Assembly: GCF_001642835.1 (NCBI RefSeq)
Contig: NZ_LXEI01000001.1
Span: 558,001-622,000, forward strand
Length of the DNA: 64,000 nucleotides
Reading direction: 5' to 3'
Source: Pseudotamlana agarivorans
GTDB taxonomy: Bacteria > Bacteroidota > Bacteroidia > Flavobacteriales > Flavobacteriaceae
Positions 56,701 to 64,000 of the stretch are shown in pieces (positions within the stretch are counted from its first letter, which is position 1; each line of letters opens with the position of its first letter). Below the pieces are notes generated by a model. That model ran no database searches and was not told the origin of the DNA. It saw nothing but the letters and a program-made list of their open reading frames with translations. A program made the position numbers and the translations under genes.

Positions 56701-58854
56701 TAGAGTAGCATCCTTATCCGTGTCTAAAGATGCCTTTCCTAATTCCACAACATTGGGAATACCATCGTGATCATCGTCTATATCTAAAACATCGGCAACG
56801 CCATCGCCGTCGGAGTCACAAAATAGTTGTACCACTCGAATATCATCTATAGCGAGGTCGTTACCTAGGCCGCCAACGGATTGATTTATAAGCCTAACCA
56901 TGAAATCGGAAGTTTTAGGAAAAAAAGAAAGATAAAATACTTCCCAGCTAACACTATCAGATGGCTCTATGTCTTTGGTGCTATCTTCTGCAAGTATTTT
57001 TGTACCGTCTGAAGATAAAATTTGCATCAAAACATTGGGTTTACTTCTTGGTGGATCGTGTTCTTCACGATCTAAATTAATAACTGCAAAACTGTAGGTC
57101 ACTTCAACATCAGGTGTAACTCCTGAAATTTGATTTTCGTAAAACACACCTCCAGCAACATTTTCTGCATTAAAAATGGCCATTCTACCATTCGTATCAT
57201 TAGGTGTGTAATCGTCTCCTTGATACCAGTAGCCTGCGGACCAACTCGCTATGTCTCGTGCATTATGGTAAACAGTATATTTACCATCAACAACGTCTCC
57301 ACTAGCAAGATACTCATAGGTTGTACTTGCAGCTGCAAAATTGGCATCTATTTCAACACGATTGGTACCAGCGCCAAAAGTTTCATATAAAAACACCGTT
57401 TCTGCTTTAGAAGCTGATGGATTTGACTTACATATGTTGTTTTCAACGGTATCCAAAATCCCATCATTATCATCGTCTAAATCGATATTATCGGTAATAC
57501 CATCGCCGTCGGTATCAGGATACACTGTTGGGTCGCTTGGGGTAGGTGCCGGAGATGGGTCTGGAGTTGGAGTTGAGGATGTGATGTTTATGAAGTAGTC
57601 TTCGAATTCTTCATATTTTCCCGAAGCATATTGACTACAAGAATTAGCAGTAGAATTCCATTTATCTCGAGTACCAACACGCATAACAGTATTTCCTGAA
57701 ACTACACTTGTAGGGATTGTAAAGTTTAATCCTTCATCACCTGATCCAGTTGCAACGTATTCATTTGAATCATCAAAATCTCCATCTCGATTATAATCGA
57801 TAAAAACATCTTTAGCATAATTAGGCTGATGACCTCTTACTGTAATAGATATATTATAATTTATATCTGCAATTAAATCAACAGGTGAAAGGTTAAAAAA
57901 TGATTTGTAGCCGCCGTTATCTCCCGATGTATTATTAAGTGTAATTGTTTTCCCTGTAAGTGTCACATTATCTATATATCTGTGCATCTCGGAAGTAGAA
58001 GTTGGTGTACAGGTGTCCGGCTTAACCAGAATATTCACCGTTCCTATTGAGCAATTATTATTCACATCACATAGTGAATATGTAAAACTATCAGTTCCCA
58101 TGTAATCTGGGTTTGGAATATATTCAAAGATACCGTCGGTAATTTCTGTAAGAGATCCATGGGATGTTTCGTTTAATATTTTGTAGTCGTCTCCAGTACC
58201 GCCATGAGAACTCAAAACATCATTACTAGTAACATTAATTTTATTTGTAGTACCCGAAGTACTATTCAAAAAGACAGTTAAATCATCATCATTAACAACA
58301 GGGATAGGTGGTAAAGAGATATTTAAAGTATAATCCTCTACTTCGGAGAGTTCATTATTAAAATCACAAGGAGTTGCTGGAATCGTTTTACAACTTGCAT
58401 TATTATAACAATAAACCGCTGCAACTCTCATCACGGCTGTATTTGATACAAATTTGTCTAAGGTAATACTTCCCGAAAAATTGTAATTGTTTGATGTTTC
58501 TCCAGAATCATATACTAATTCGAAGTTGCCAGTACCATCGTAATCTATCCAAATGCCCATGCTGGCTGTTGGAGTTCCATTTTTAACAGAGTTTGTAGCC
58601 GAGAAATTATATGTATTCCCTGTAGTAACATTTACCTTTTCCGAAGTGTAATCTGCATAACCTTCTTGAACACCACTATTGTGGTTTATTTCAGAACCAG
58701 AATCACCGATTATTGTAAAATTTGAAATTCCTTTCTGGTTCGTATACCCCATATTAGTTGGTACACACTGAGCATGAACCAAACCAACCGAACCAACGAA
58801 AAAAAATAGAGCTACAAAAAGCGCTCTATGAAACTGAGAGTAGAATTTTGCCAT
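53716..58854 (-). CDS. giant T9SS type A cargo: GEVED, Ig/cadherin-like, thrombospondin type-3 and LamG-like domains
   Basis: 1712 residues. Signal peptide (cleaved after LVHAQ). Two GEVED-type domains (about 60-180 with WIDYDGTGNFE; about 290-425 with FIDYNRDGDFDDSNEY) flank a cadherin/Ig-like tandem repeat (about 185-280, NPDYMGTDSFTYSLCD). Then come a Pro linker, TSP3 repeats (about 440-465 and 690-880), a LamG-like domain (about 900-1040, MCWIKIDPSATGTRF), the body, and the sorting domain (last 75 residues; LKAVNMLGQMVFEYPV). From the first TSP3 repeats onward it parallels the 48821-53257 protein. Probable surface adhesin or polymer-binding protein; ligand unknown. Confidence 0.86.
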   Translation of the reverse strand: MAKFYSQFHRALFVALFFFVGSVGLVHAQCVPTNMGYTNQKGISNFTIIGDSGSEINHNSGVQEGYADYTSEKVNVTTGNTYNFSATNSVKNGTPTASMGIWIDYDGTGNFELVYDSGETSNNYNFSGSITLDKFVSNTAVMRVAAVYCYNNASCKTIPATPCDFNNELSEVEDYTLNISLPPIPVVNDDDLTVFLNSTSGTTNKINVTSNDVLSSHGGTGDDYKILNETSHGSLTEITDGIFEYIPNPDYMGTDSFTYSLCDVNNNCSIGTVNILVKPDTCTPTSTSEMHRYIDNVTLTGKTITLNNTSGDNGGYKSFFNLSPVDLIADINYNISITVRGHQPNYAKDVFIDYNRDGDFDDSNEYVATGSGDEGLNFTIPTSVVSGNTVMRVGTRDKWNSTANSCSQYASGKYEEFEDYFINITSSTPTPDPSPAPTPSDPTVYPDTDGDGITDNIDLDDDNDGILDTVENNICKSNPSASKAETVFLYETFGAGTNRVEIDANFAAASTTYEYLASGDVVDGKYTVYHNARDIASWSAGYWYQGDDYTPNDTNGRMAIFNAENVAGGVFYENQISGVTPDVEVTYSFAVINLDREEHDPPRSKPNVLMQILSSDGTKILAEDSTKDIEPSDSVSWEVFYLSFFPKTSDFMVRLINQSVGGLGNDLAIDDIRVVQLFCDSDGDGVADVLDIDDDHDGIPNVVELGKASLDTDKDATLLGDNWIDSNTNGVHDDFESGGTNHIDITNLTPGTDFDGDGVPNYLDLDSDNDGVFDALEYDGLGDIDITGNGVGDGIDSDGDGVLDNIDNYVGFGVASYASPVETTSGTPDYLNPKSGGINDIPEIFAHLDADNDGVIDGSTDADKDGILDAFDTDTAVFGSPRALNGSFALYFDGRNDYVAEPSFMSSWAEATLMCWIKIDPSATGTRFIMGQDNFYMQLDSNNNLIASGGGKTITSDEPLATGVWIHVTARFGDHLWLYTNGNFSADKVSASGGLAASTSSFSIGRTPDSNSNYFMGEIDEVRVFNEAIYSSPIRKMIYQELDETDLNQGQIIPKQINSNLSSGLQRYYKLDDFQDDKLKDHSLNNSAVATIYNVKDIMGQTAPLPFETMANGDWGSKSTWLHGDVWDIDDEANINEWVIVNVAHEVTTSYSHTTLGLIVDENARLDVLNDSDLNNTWYLELNGDIDLHGESQLIQTKDSDLVAGTQGALEVDQQGETSQHNYNYWSSPVHSSNPNSAVDGDESYTVASVLMDGSDEYNPKPISFIGGYDGVKTDTSISIAEYWIWKYANNKSDTYALWQHMKSTGEMFVGEGYTMKGPGAKGSKPEQNYTFKGVPNNGEITLKIHPGNEYLVGNPYPSAIDAHEFLEDNQSALDGTLYFWEHYGGNSHYSKDYEGGYGVYNYSGGTPAMTGTAAAAAPSHSASPEKTPHRYIPVGQGFFVKADTATEADIVFENDQRIFVTESTNTSVFVKNASTKTSKQEGSKNEDLRPKIRINYESPKGYVRQLLTTVDDHATMGVDWGYDGLINETNIEDMYWEVENADYVIQGIDAITEQTVLPLTVKTKSGGLIEISIHALENLPDDVPVYLKDYDTFHDLKAGSFFVNVDSGLISDRFAIAFSTEGNTLDIVEENIQSLGLFYNKQSSSIIINNPNSMNIEGLKAVNMLGQMVFEYPVHASDTKISLPTSLASGVYVCSMIVDGTEVSKKIVISE

Positions 58855-58927
58855 AAGATTTGAGAGACTGAGAGATTATTATACTAATAAATTTTAGTGT
58901 AATATTTTAATTTTTAATAACAAGCGG

Positions 58928-58935
58928 CAAATTTA
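58928..58935 (-). promoter_or_regulatory. -7 element of the 53716-58854 gene
   Basis: TAAATTTG on the minus strand, a full match; leader about 70 nt. Confidence 0.5.
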
Positions 58936-58968
58936 GAATTAAAAAGACATAGCTTCCTGACTATCTGG

Positions 58969-58985
58969 TGTTTTTTCGATAAAAA
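58969..58985 (-). promoter_or_regulatory. motif shared by the two giant cargo promoters (copy 2)
   Basis: Plus strand TGTTTTTTCGATAAAAA, 33 bp upstream of the -7 element. As in copy 1, an inverted repeat lies just beyond. Confidence 0.45.
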
Positions 58986-59137
58986 ACATGATTTTCATCA
59001 TATTTCACCTATAAAATCATGAAAATGACATAATTACACGCACTTAAACAAGTCTAAACCTACATATAAGAAAGAATTTTCTTATAAAAAACAACAAATT
59101 ACAAAATTTACAAGACCAATCTGCCACATTTAAAATG

Positions 59138-59145
59138 TATATTTG
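59138..59145 (+). promoter_or_regulatory. -7 element of the CAP-domain gene
   Basis: TATATTTG, a full match, 19 nt before the ATG. Confidence 0.55.
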
Positions 59146-59164
59146 AGAACCCAAATCTATAAAT

Positions 59165-59635
59165 ATGAAAACTACCTACCTAAAACCATGGTCTTTCATG
59201 GTGATTTGCACTTTATTTTTAAGTGTATTGTCATGTTCTTCAAGCAATAATGACTCTAATGACTCTAGTATTAACAGTCAAATTCTGAACTTATTAAACG
59301 ACCATAGGGCGGATTTAGACTTACCCACCTTAGCCTTCAATGCTTATGCGACTACTTTAGCTGAAGAACACAGCTTGTACATGGCTACCCAAGACAAATT
59401 GAGTTACGACAACTCTCATCAACGTGCCGAGTTGCTATTTCAAGCCGAAAACCCCATTAAGATGGGAGAAAGCGTAGCTTCAAAATACAAAACGGCCGAT
59501 AATGTTGTTGAAGCCATGTTAAATAATCTAGATCACAAAAACAATATTGAAGCCGATTTTACGCATATAGGCATAGGCGTTAGCAAAAGTGAAAGCGGTA
59601 TTAATTACTTCAGTTTTATATTCTTGAAGAAGTAA
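59165..59635 (+). CDS. CAP/SCP-domain lipoprotein
   Basis: 156 residues. Lipobox LSVLSC followed by a Ser/Asn/Asp spacer. CAP domain (about 40-156): LLNDHRADLDLPTLAFNAYA, the cavity residues His in SHQRAE and Glu in MGESVA, then HIGIGVSKS and a final YFSFIFLKK. Bacterial CAP proteins are extracytoplasmic with poorly known roles (some bind lipids or act as scaffolds). Own promoter and terminator, so monocistronic. Confidence 0.85.
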   Translation: MKTTYLKPWSFMVICTLFLSVLSCSSSNNDSNDSSINSQILNLLNDHRADLDLPTLAFNAYATTLAEEHSLYMATQDKLSYDNSHQRAELLFQAENPIKMGESVASKYKTADNVVEAMLNNLDHKNNIEADFTHIGIGVSKSESGINYFSFIFLKK

Positions 59636-59667
59636 ACAAAATTATTTTTCAAACATTACAACCGATA

Positions 59668-59701
59668 GGCTGTCTAATTTTTAGACGGCCTTTTTTTTTT
59701 T
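59668..59701 (+). terminator. terminator of the CAP-domain gene
   Basis: 8-bp stem GGCTGTCT / AGACGGCC (one G-T pair), 7-nt loop, then a long T-run. Confidence 0.9.
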
Positions 59702-59768
59702 GTTAAAGTTATGTTTAGGAAAAGATGATACCCTTTAAAACCCACATTTAAATATTACTTTAGTAAAA

Positions 59769-61352
59769 ATGGCTGAAAAGCCTTTAAATTATTTAAAAAT
59801 GACTCATCCTAACACCTCTTTCGGTATAGATAAAGCCCTTGACATTTTAGGTATAAAACCTGTTAACGCAGGTACTTCTACCGGTTCAAACCAGTTTTCA
59901 ACCGGAAAATCCATCGATAGCATCTCCCCAGTTGATGGCCAACTAATCGCTAAGGTAACCAGCACAACAAAAGCCGATTACGAAAAAATGATGGAAAGCG
60001 CTACCCAAGCCTTTTTACATTGGCGAAAAATCCCAGCACCGCAACGTGGCGATATCGTAAGGCAATTTTCAAATAAATTAAGAGAGAAAAAAGAAGCGCT
60101 GGGCAAATTGGTTTCCTATGAAATGGGTAAAAGTTACCAAGAAGGCTTAGGTGAAGTTCAGGAAATGATTGATATCTGCGATTTTGCGGTTGGCCTTTCC
60201 CGTCAGTTACACGGCCTGACCATGCATAGCGAACGCCCTGGCCATCGCATGTATGAGCAGTACCACCCTCTTGGTGTGGTTGGTATTATTTCTGCCTTTA
60301 ATTTTCCCGTAGCCGTTTGGGCTTGGAACACGGCTTTAGCCTGGGTATGTGGGGATGTTTGTGTTTGGAAACCTTCGGAAAAAACACCGCTTTGCGGCAT
60401 CGCTTGTCAAAACATCATAGCCGAAATATTAACTGAAAACCATTTACCTGAAGGTATTTCTAATCTGATTATTGGTGATGCTAAAGTGGGTGAATTTATG
60501 ACTAAAGACACACGAATTCCTTTAATTTCAGCAACCGGATCCACTAGGATGGGGAAAACCGTTGCTCAAGAAGTTGCTGCCCGTTTAGGTAAAACCTTGT
60601 TAGAGCTTGGTGGTAATAATGCCATTATTGTGACACCTGATGCCGATATAAAAATGACAGTTATCGGAGCCGTTTTTGGTGCTGTAGGCACTGCAGGACA
60701 GCGCTGTACCTCAACAAGACGTTTAATTATTCATGAAAGCGTTTACGATAAAGTGGTCTCAGCCATTACTAAAGCTTACCAACAATTACGCATTGGAAAT
60801 CCTTTAGATGAAAGCAACCATGTAGGCCCTATTATAGATACCGATGCCGTTAAAATGTACAGCAAAGCCCTAAAACAGGTCGTAAAAGAAGGCGGCCAAG
60901 TACTTGTTGAAGGCGGAATCCTTAAAGGTTCTGGATTTGAAAGCGGTTGCTATGTGAAGCCCGCTATTGTAGCTGTTGAACCGCATTACAGCATGGTTAA
61001 ACAAGAAACTTTTGCCCCTATTTTATATGTGATGACATACGAAGGCGAGGTTGAAAATGCCATTAACATACAAAATGACGTCGCCCAAGGGTTAAGCTCG
61101 GCGATTATGACCAATAATTTACGTGAAGCCGAACGTTTTCTTTCGGTGGAAGGCTCCGATTGTGGTATTGCTAACGTAAACATTGGGACTTCTGGCGCTG
61201 AAATTGGTGGCGCCTTTGGTGGTGAAAAAGAAACTGGTGGTGGTCGTGAATCGGGATCGGATGCTTGGAAAGTTTATATGCGCCGACAAACCAACACCAT
61301 TAACTACACAACTGAATTGCCTTTGGCTCAAGGGATAAAGTTTGATTTGTAG
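59769..61352 (+). CDS. ALDH7-type aldehyde dehydrogenase (alpha-aminoadipic semialdehyde dehydrogenase-like)
   Basis: 527 residues; possible internal starts at MTHPNTSF, but the first ATG is acceptable. ALDH superfamily: NAD site ISATGSTRMGKTVAQEV, catalytic Glu in LELGGNN (about 280), nucleophile Cys in TAGQRCTSTRR (about 318), C-terminal EIGGAFGGEKETGGGRESGSD. The antiquitin/ALDH7 subfamily oxidises aminoadipate semialdehyde (lysine catabolism) or related aldehydes. No lysine genes are adjacent, so the substrate is inferred from subfamily only. Confidence 0.9.
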   Translation: MAEKPLNYLKMTHPNTSFGIDKALDILGIKPVNAGTSTGSNQFSTGKSIDSISPVDGQLIAKVTSTTKADYEKMMESATQAFLHWRKIPAPQRGDIVRQFSNKLREKKEALGKLVSYEMGKSYQEGLGEVQEMIDICDFAVGLSRQLHGLTMHSERPGHRMYEQYHPLGVVGIISAFNFPVAVWAWNTALAWVCGDVCVWKPSEKTPLCGIACQNIIAEILTENHLPEGISNLIIGDAKVGEFMTKDTRIPLISATGSTRMGKTVAQEVAARLGKTLLELGGNNAIIVTPDADIKMTVIGAVFGAVGTAGQRCTSTRRLIIHESVYDKVVSAITKAYQQLRIGNPLDESNHVGPIIDTDAVKMYSKALKQVVKEGGQVLVEGGILKGSGFESGCYVKPAIVAVEPHYSMVKQETFAPILYVMTYEGEVENAINIQNDVAQGLSSAIMTNNLREAERFLSVEGSDCGIANVNIGTSGAEIGGAFGGEKETGGGRESGSDAWKVYMRRQTNTINYTTELPLAQGIKFDL

Positions 61353-61502
61353 ATTTATTACGAATAAGTTATTTCGCAGAGTTAGGCGGAGCAGACGCTA
61401 AATTACACGAAGAAATTAGTCATTCAGAAGGAGGCACGACTGAGGAATCTTTCCGCTAAAAGGAGGATGTTACACTTCTTTCTGAATGGCAGACTTCATG
61501 CT
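61353..61502. repeat. intergenic REP-family region
   Basis: Inverted arms CATTCAGAA (61421-61429) and TTCTGAATG (61480-61488) enclose GGAGGCACGACTGAGGAATC and an AAAGGAGGATG segment, a flavobacterial intergenic palindrome family, between the convergent ALDH and endonuclease-fold genes. Confidence 0.6.
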
Positions 61503-62378
61503 CTACCGTTGAATTACCGTTTTTATCATTTCATGATCAGATTCTAGAGAATTGATTTTTTTAGAATCCAAAATATCTAAATCTTTAGACACCCAAATAT
61601 GATCTAAGGATAGTAAAGGCAAACCCCATGGCCAAGTTTCTCGAAAGCCATTGCCCTTAGAAGAAAACCAGTGGTTGAAATGCGTTTTGATTTCCTTAAA
61701 AAACAAAGATTCATAAGGCAAATTGAAATCGCCTAAAACCAAAGTTCGGTCACCAAATTCTATTTGTTCATCTACAAAATCTAGCTCCCAATGTCTAGGC
61801 ACATCCTTACTCCCCGTAACATCAACAGCATAAAAATGAATACCCGTAGTCTCAAAATGGACTACAGAAGTATTGTACTTTGAGATATTATCGGAAACAA
61901 TAGTCATGGGATGCTTTGAAAAAACAGAAAGTTCCCGTTTAGATTTGTAAAAATAATACTGCGGATACAAAGCCTGCAATCGCGAAAAATCGGTATCACT
62001 AGCTTCTGCAAGTACCATAACATCAGGAAAACTACCATATTGCGCCACCGCATCTTCAAAGTGATGTTCGCGAGAGGTGTTCCAAAAAACAACTTCTAAA
62101 TCTTTTTCGGAAATAGGTTCGGCAAAGGTAAACCTAAAACTGCCGGCAAGCCAAATCAGCAGTAAAATCCCTGCAAGTATTAAATTGTACTTTCGTCTTT
62201 TACCAAGGAATATAGACAAACCAACAACAATACCTATAATGACAGGTAAAGGAAAAGGATAAAATATCAATGACCACTCGTATGTGCTATCTTTAATTAC
62301 AAAATGTAAAATGAGTAGCGCTAAAATAATAGCGATATTTAAAACGAAATAAAGGCCTTTAATAAATTTAAAAATCAT
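61503..62378 (-). CDS. membrane-anchored endonuclease/exonuclease/phosphatase-fold protein
   Basis: 291 residues from ATG 62376-62378, which overlaps the upstream stop as ATGA; the frame from 62408 would overlap the neighbour by 34 bp. Two or three N-terminal membrane segments (about 5-90), then the EEP domain: VVFWNTSRE (Asn), VLAEAS (Glu), LGDFNLPYE (Asp/Asn), LDHIWVS and the terminal SDHEMI. Catalytic residues are complete. Known relatives are phosphodiesterases or nucleases; the periplasmic orientation is inferred. Last gene of the CYTH / YciI-lipoprotein operon. Confidence 0.85.
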   Translation of the reverse strand: MIFKFIKGLYFVLNIAIILALLILHFVIKDSTYEWSLIFYPFPLPVIIGIVVGLSIFLGKRRKYNLILAGILLLIWLAGSFRFTFAEPISEKDLEVVFWNTSREHHFEDAVAQYGSFPDVMVLAEASDTDFSRLQALYPQYYFYKSKRELSVFSKHPMTIVSDNISKYNTSVVHFETTGIHFYAVDVTGSKDVPRHWELDFVDEQIEFGDRTLVLGDFNLPYESLFFKEIKTHFNHWFSSKGNGFRETWPWGLPLLSLDHIWVSKDLDILDSKKINSLESDHEMIKTVIQR

Positions 62379-62935
62379 CTTAAATGATATCCTTTTGCTG
62401 CCCACCAAGGATGGATTTCAACCTTTAAACGGTTTGCTTGAACCATAGGATCTTCATTAGCTAAACGTTCGGCCATTTTTTTTGTAGGTACATTGTATAT
62501 GGTAATACCTCTAATATCGCCATCATCACCAAACGGTCCAGAAATATCGGCATGGCCTTCCTCGTACATTTTTCCTAAATATTCTAAATGTTGCTTTTGA
62601 AGCTCGGCTGTTTCTTCTTCATTCTGACCACGAATAGCACCCGACTTTAAAAAAGCGATAAAATATTGCTGCATTAAAATGGTATCCTGGGTTTTCTCAT
62701 CAACATAATCGAAAGTTTTATAACCTTTGGCTTCTAAAGCCTCTTTAATTTGTTTCTGTGTTTTTTTATTGGATTGAGCCTTTACAAAAGCATTGTATAA
62801 AGAATCTTTAACTTTCATGACAGCCAGTTCTTCTGGAGTAGGCGGTATAACTTCTGGTGTTTTAACATCCTCTTTACAAGAAGCAATGAATAACATGATT
62901 AAAAAAACTGAGGCTATTTTTTTTATGATTTCCAT
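62375..62935 (-). CDS. lipoprotein with C-terminal YciI-like domain
   Basis: 186 residues. Lipobox LFIASC followed by KEDVKTPE. A charged helical spacer (about 35-85) leads to a YciI-related domain (about 90-186; YFIAFLKSG, HLEYLGKMYEEG, SGPFGDDGDIRGITIY, EDPMVQANRLKVEIHPWW). YciI proteins are normally small cytoplasmic dimers with a His-Asp pair, so a lipid-anchored exported version is unusual. It overlaps the CYTH gene by 13 bp and the next gene by 4 bp. Confidence 0.78.
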   Translation of the reverse strand: MEIIKKIASVFLIMLFIASCKEDVKTPEVIPPTPEELAVMKVKDSLYNAFVKAQSNKKTQKQIKEALEAKGYKTFDYVDEKTQDTILMQQYFIAFLKSGAIRGQNEEETAELQKQHLEYLGKMYEEGHADISGPFGDDGDIRGITIYNVPTKKMAERLANEDPMVQANRLKVEIHPWWAAKGYHLR

Positions 62936-63396
62936 AGTTTAAATGGGTTTTTACTTAATTGTGAATTATAATATCTAATATCTCCTGTAACTTCTTCGGC
63001 TAACCATTCGGGTTTTATAAAAGTTTCGGTTTCTGTTTTCAGTTCTACTTCGGCAAGTACCAAACCTGTATTATCACCAAAAAATTCATCGACTTCAAAA
63101 ACATGAATACCAACTTGTACTTCATAGCGTATCTTATCGATAATGGCTTCTTCACAAAGATTTATTAGGGCTTCAGCTTCTTCTAACGAAATCAACTTTT
63201 CCCATTCAAATCGTGATAATCCCGATTTTGAAGAGGCACCTTTAACCGTGATAAAGCCTTCATCATCTCTTATTCGAATTCTAACCGCCCGATCTTTATG
63301 AGAATTTAAATACCCTTGACAAATACGGGTTTGCTTAAAAGCTTCTTTTTTAAAAGTTTCAGAGTTCACTAAAAACTTACGTTCGATCTCTATCAT
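62923..63396 (-). CDS. CYTH-domain protein (triphosphate tunnel metalloenzyme)
   Basis: 157 residues, single CYTH domain. EIERKFLV (ExExK at 3-7) at the N-terminus, alternating acidic and basic strands (AVRIRIRDDEGFITVKG, KIRYEV, VFEVDEFFG, VLAEVELK) that form the tunnel barrel. Known activities in bacteria are inorganic triphosphatase and, in some, adenylate cyclase. First gene of a tightly overlapping three-gene operon; divergent from dinB. Confidence 0.92.
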   Translation of the reverse strand: MIEIERKFLVNSETFKKEAFKQTRICQGYLNSHKDRAVRIRIRDDEGFITVKGASSKSGLSRFEWEKLISLEEAEALINLCEEAIIDKIRYEVQVGIHVFEVDEFFGDNTGLVLAEVELKTETETFIKPEWLAEEVTGDIRYYNSQLSKNPFKLWKS

Positions 63397-63480
63397 ATGC
63401 CATCGGACCCATTTACCATACGGTCGCTATTTAATTTTAAAATCTGAATAAACAAAGATTACACCTTCTCAGGAATTCAT

Positions 63481-63488
63481 AAATTTAC
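63481..63488 (+). promoter_or_regulatory. -7 element of dinB
   Basis: TAAATTTA (one mismatch), ending 4 nt before the ATG at 63493, the same geometry as at bioF; possibly a leaderless mRNA. Confidence 0.35.
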
Positions 63489-63492
63489 AGTA

Positions 63493-64000
63493 TGTTATCC
63501 GATTTACCAATAAGAAAAATAATTCATGTCGATATGGACGCCTTTTACGCGTCGGTAGCGCAATTGGATAACCCAGAATTAAAAGGCAAAGCCATAGCTG
63601 TAGGCGGTAGTGAAACACGTGGCGTAATTAGTGCGGCCAGTTACGAAGCTCGAAAATTTGGAGTTAAAAGTGCCATGTCTGGTAACTTAGCCGTAAAACT
63701 TTGTCCGGAACTCATCTTTGTAAAAACCAATTTTGAACGCTATAAAGAAATCTCCAAAAGGATAAGAAAAATTTTCTTGGACTACACCGATTTGGTGGAA
63801 CCACTATCTCTCGATGAAGCCTACTTAGACGTCACTCAAAACAAAAAAGGGAATCCGAGTGCCTCCCTAATTGCTCAAGAAATTAGGGAACGTATTTTTA
63901 ATGAAGTAGGTTTAACTGCTTCTGCCGGTATCTCAATAAATAAATTTATTGCTAAAGTGGCTAGCGATTATAATAAGCCTAACGGACAAAAAACAGTGAA
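63493..64000 (+). CDS. dinB: DNA polymerase IV (5' part, runs off the window)
   Basis: ATG at 63493, open to the edge (169 codons). Y-family polymerase signatures: [19 protein letters not shown] (first catalytic Asp pair), [17 protein letters not shown], and the second catalytic motif [13 protein letters not shown] (Asp-Glu), then [20 protein letters not shown]. It performs error-prone translesion synthesis. Little-finger and clamp-binding parts lie outside the window. Confidence 0.96.

Larger units (their letters stand above)
58855..59137. other. divergent regulatory region upstream of the 53716-58854 gene
   Basis: No gene. It carries -7 elements for both directions, copy 2 of the TTTTTTCGAT motif (58969-58985), and an inverted repeat CATGATTTT (58987-58995) / AAAATCATG (59013-59021). 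Confidence 0.55.

Overview
The window reads as a chromosomal segment of a flavobacterium (Bacteroidota, Flavobacteriaceae-like). It is AT-rich. Gene starts lack Shine-Dalgarno sequences and are preceded instead by the Bacteroidota -7 element TAnnTTTG, seen at about 20 genes. It carries T9SS type A cargo, the T9SS component PorZ, TonB-dependent receptors with an N-terminal carboxypeptidase-regulatory-like domain, a PID-CTERM protein and many flavobacterial dispersed palindromic repeats. No phage, insertion sequence, CRISPR array or rRNA operon was found. The genus cannot be fixed from this window.

Layout. 0-4 kb: 5' part of a MotA/TolQ/ExbB proton channel, tRNA-Ser(GGA), ansA, tatD, a retropepsin-like protease and an orphan NarL/LuxR response regulator; then a stretch with a candidate small transcript and a 31-residue membrane peptide. 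4-12 kb: 2-oxoglutarate dehydrogenase E1/E2 (sucA-sucB), an outer-membrane protein, a cytochrome c lipoprotein and atpD-atpC. 12-18 kb: a TonB-dependent receptor with a duplicated beta-helix lipoprotein, and a separate small protein resembling the receptor's N-terminal domain; both transcription units carry a five-copy 11-bp repeat array that looks like a Pho box. 18-31 kb: dgt, recX, a T9SS cargo gene, porZ-recO, gdhA, small outer-membrane, lipoprotein and redox genes, and a PID-CTERM protein. 31-41 kb: tRNA-Asn(GUU), rseP, a SCO protein, feoA-feoB plus a tiny FeoB-associated Cys-rich protein, a second TonB-dependent receptor and a T9SS cargo gene. 42-49 kb: biotin cluster bioF, DUF2007 gene, bioD, bioA, a ketoacyl synthase and bioB. 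49-59 kb: two giant paralogous T9SS cargo proteins with thrombospondin type-3 repeats. 59-64 kb: a CAP-domain lipoprotein, an ALDH7-type aldehyde dehydrogenase, a CYTH / YciI-lipoprotein / endonuclease-fold operon, and the 5' part of dinB.

Most notable signals. (1) The two 11-bp-periodic arrays at 16977-17026 and 17676-17725 sit at identical distance (20 nt) from their -7 elements, predicting a phosphate-starvation (PhoB/PhoP-type) surface-uptake module built on a beta-helix lipoprotein rather than SusD. (2) The biotin cluster is heavily invaded by REP-like palindromes. They supply the start codons of bioD and bioA, lie at the start and 3' end of the ketoacyl synthase gene, and have contributed an in-frame coding insertion to it. 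(3) There is a candidate independent small RNA/peptide unit at about 3.97-4.22 kb, and a CRP/FNR-geometry palindrome placed about -43 in front of the cytochrome c gene.

Coordinates of several genes were trimmed relative to the longest open frame where a promoter, signal peptide or family start argues for a downstream codon; this is stated in each entry.
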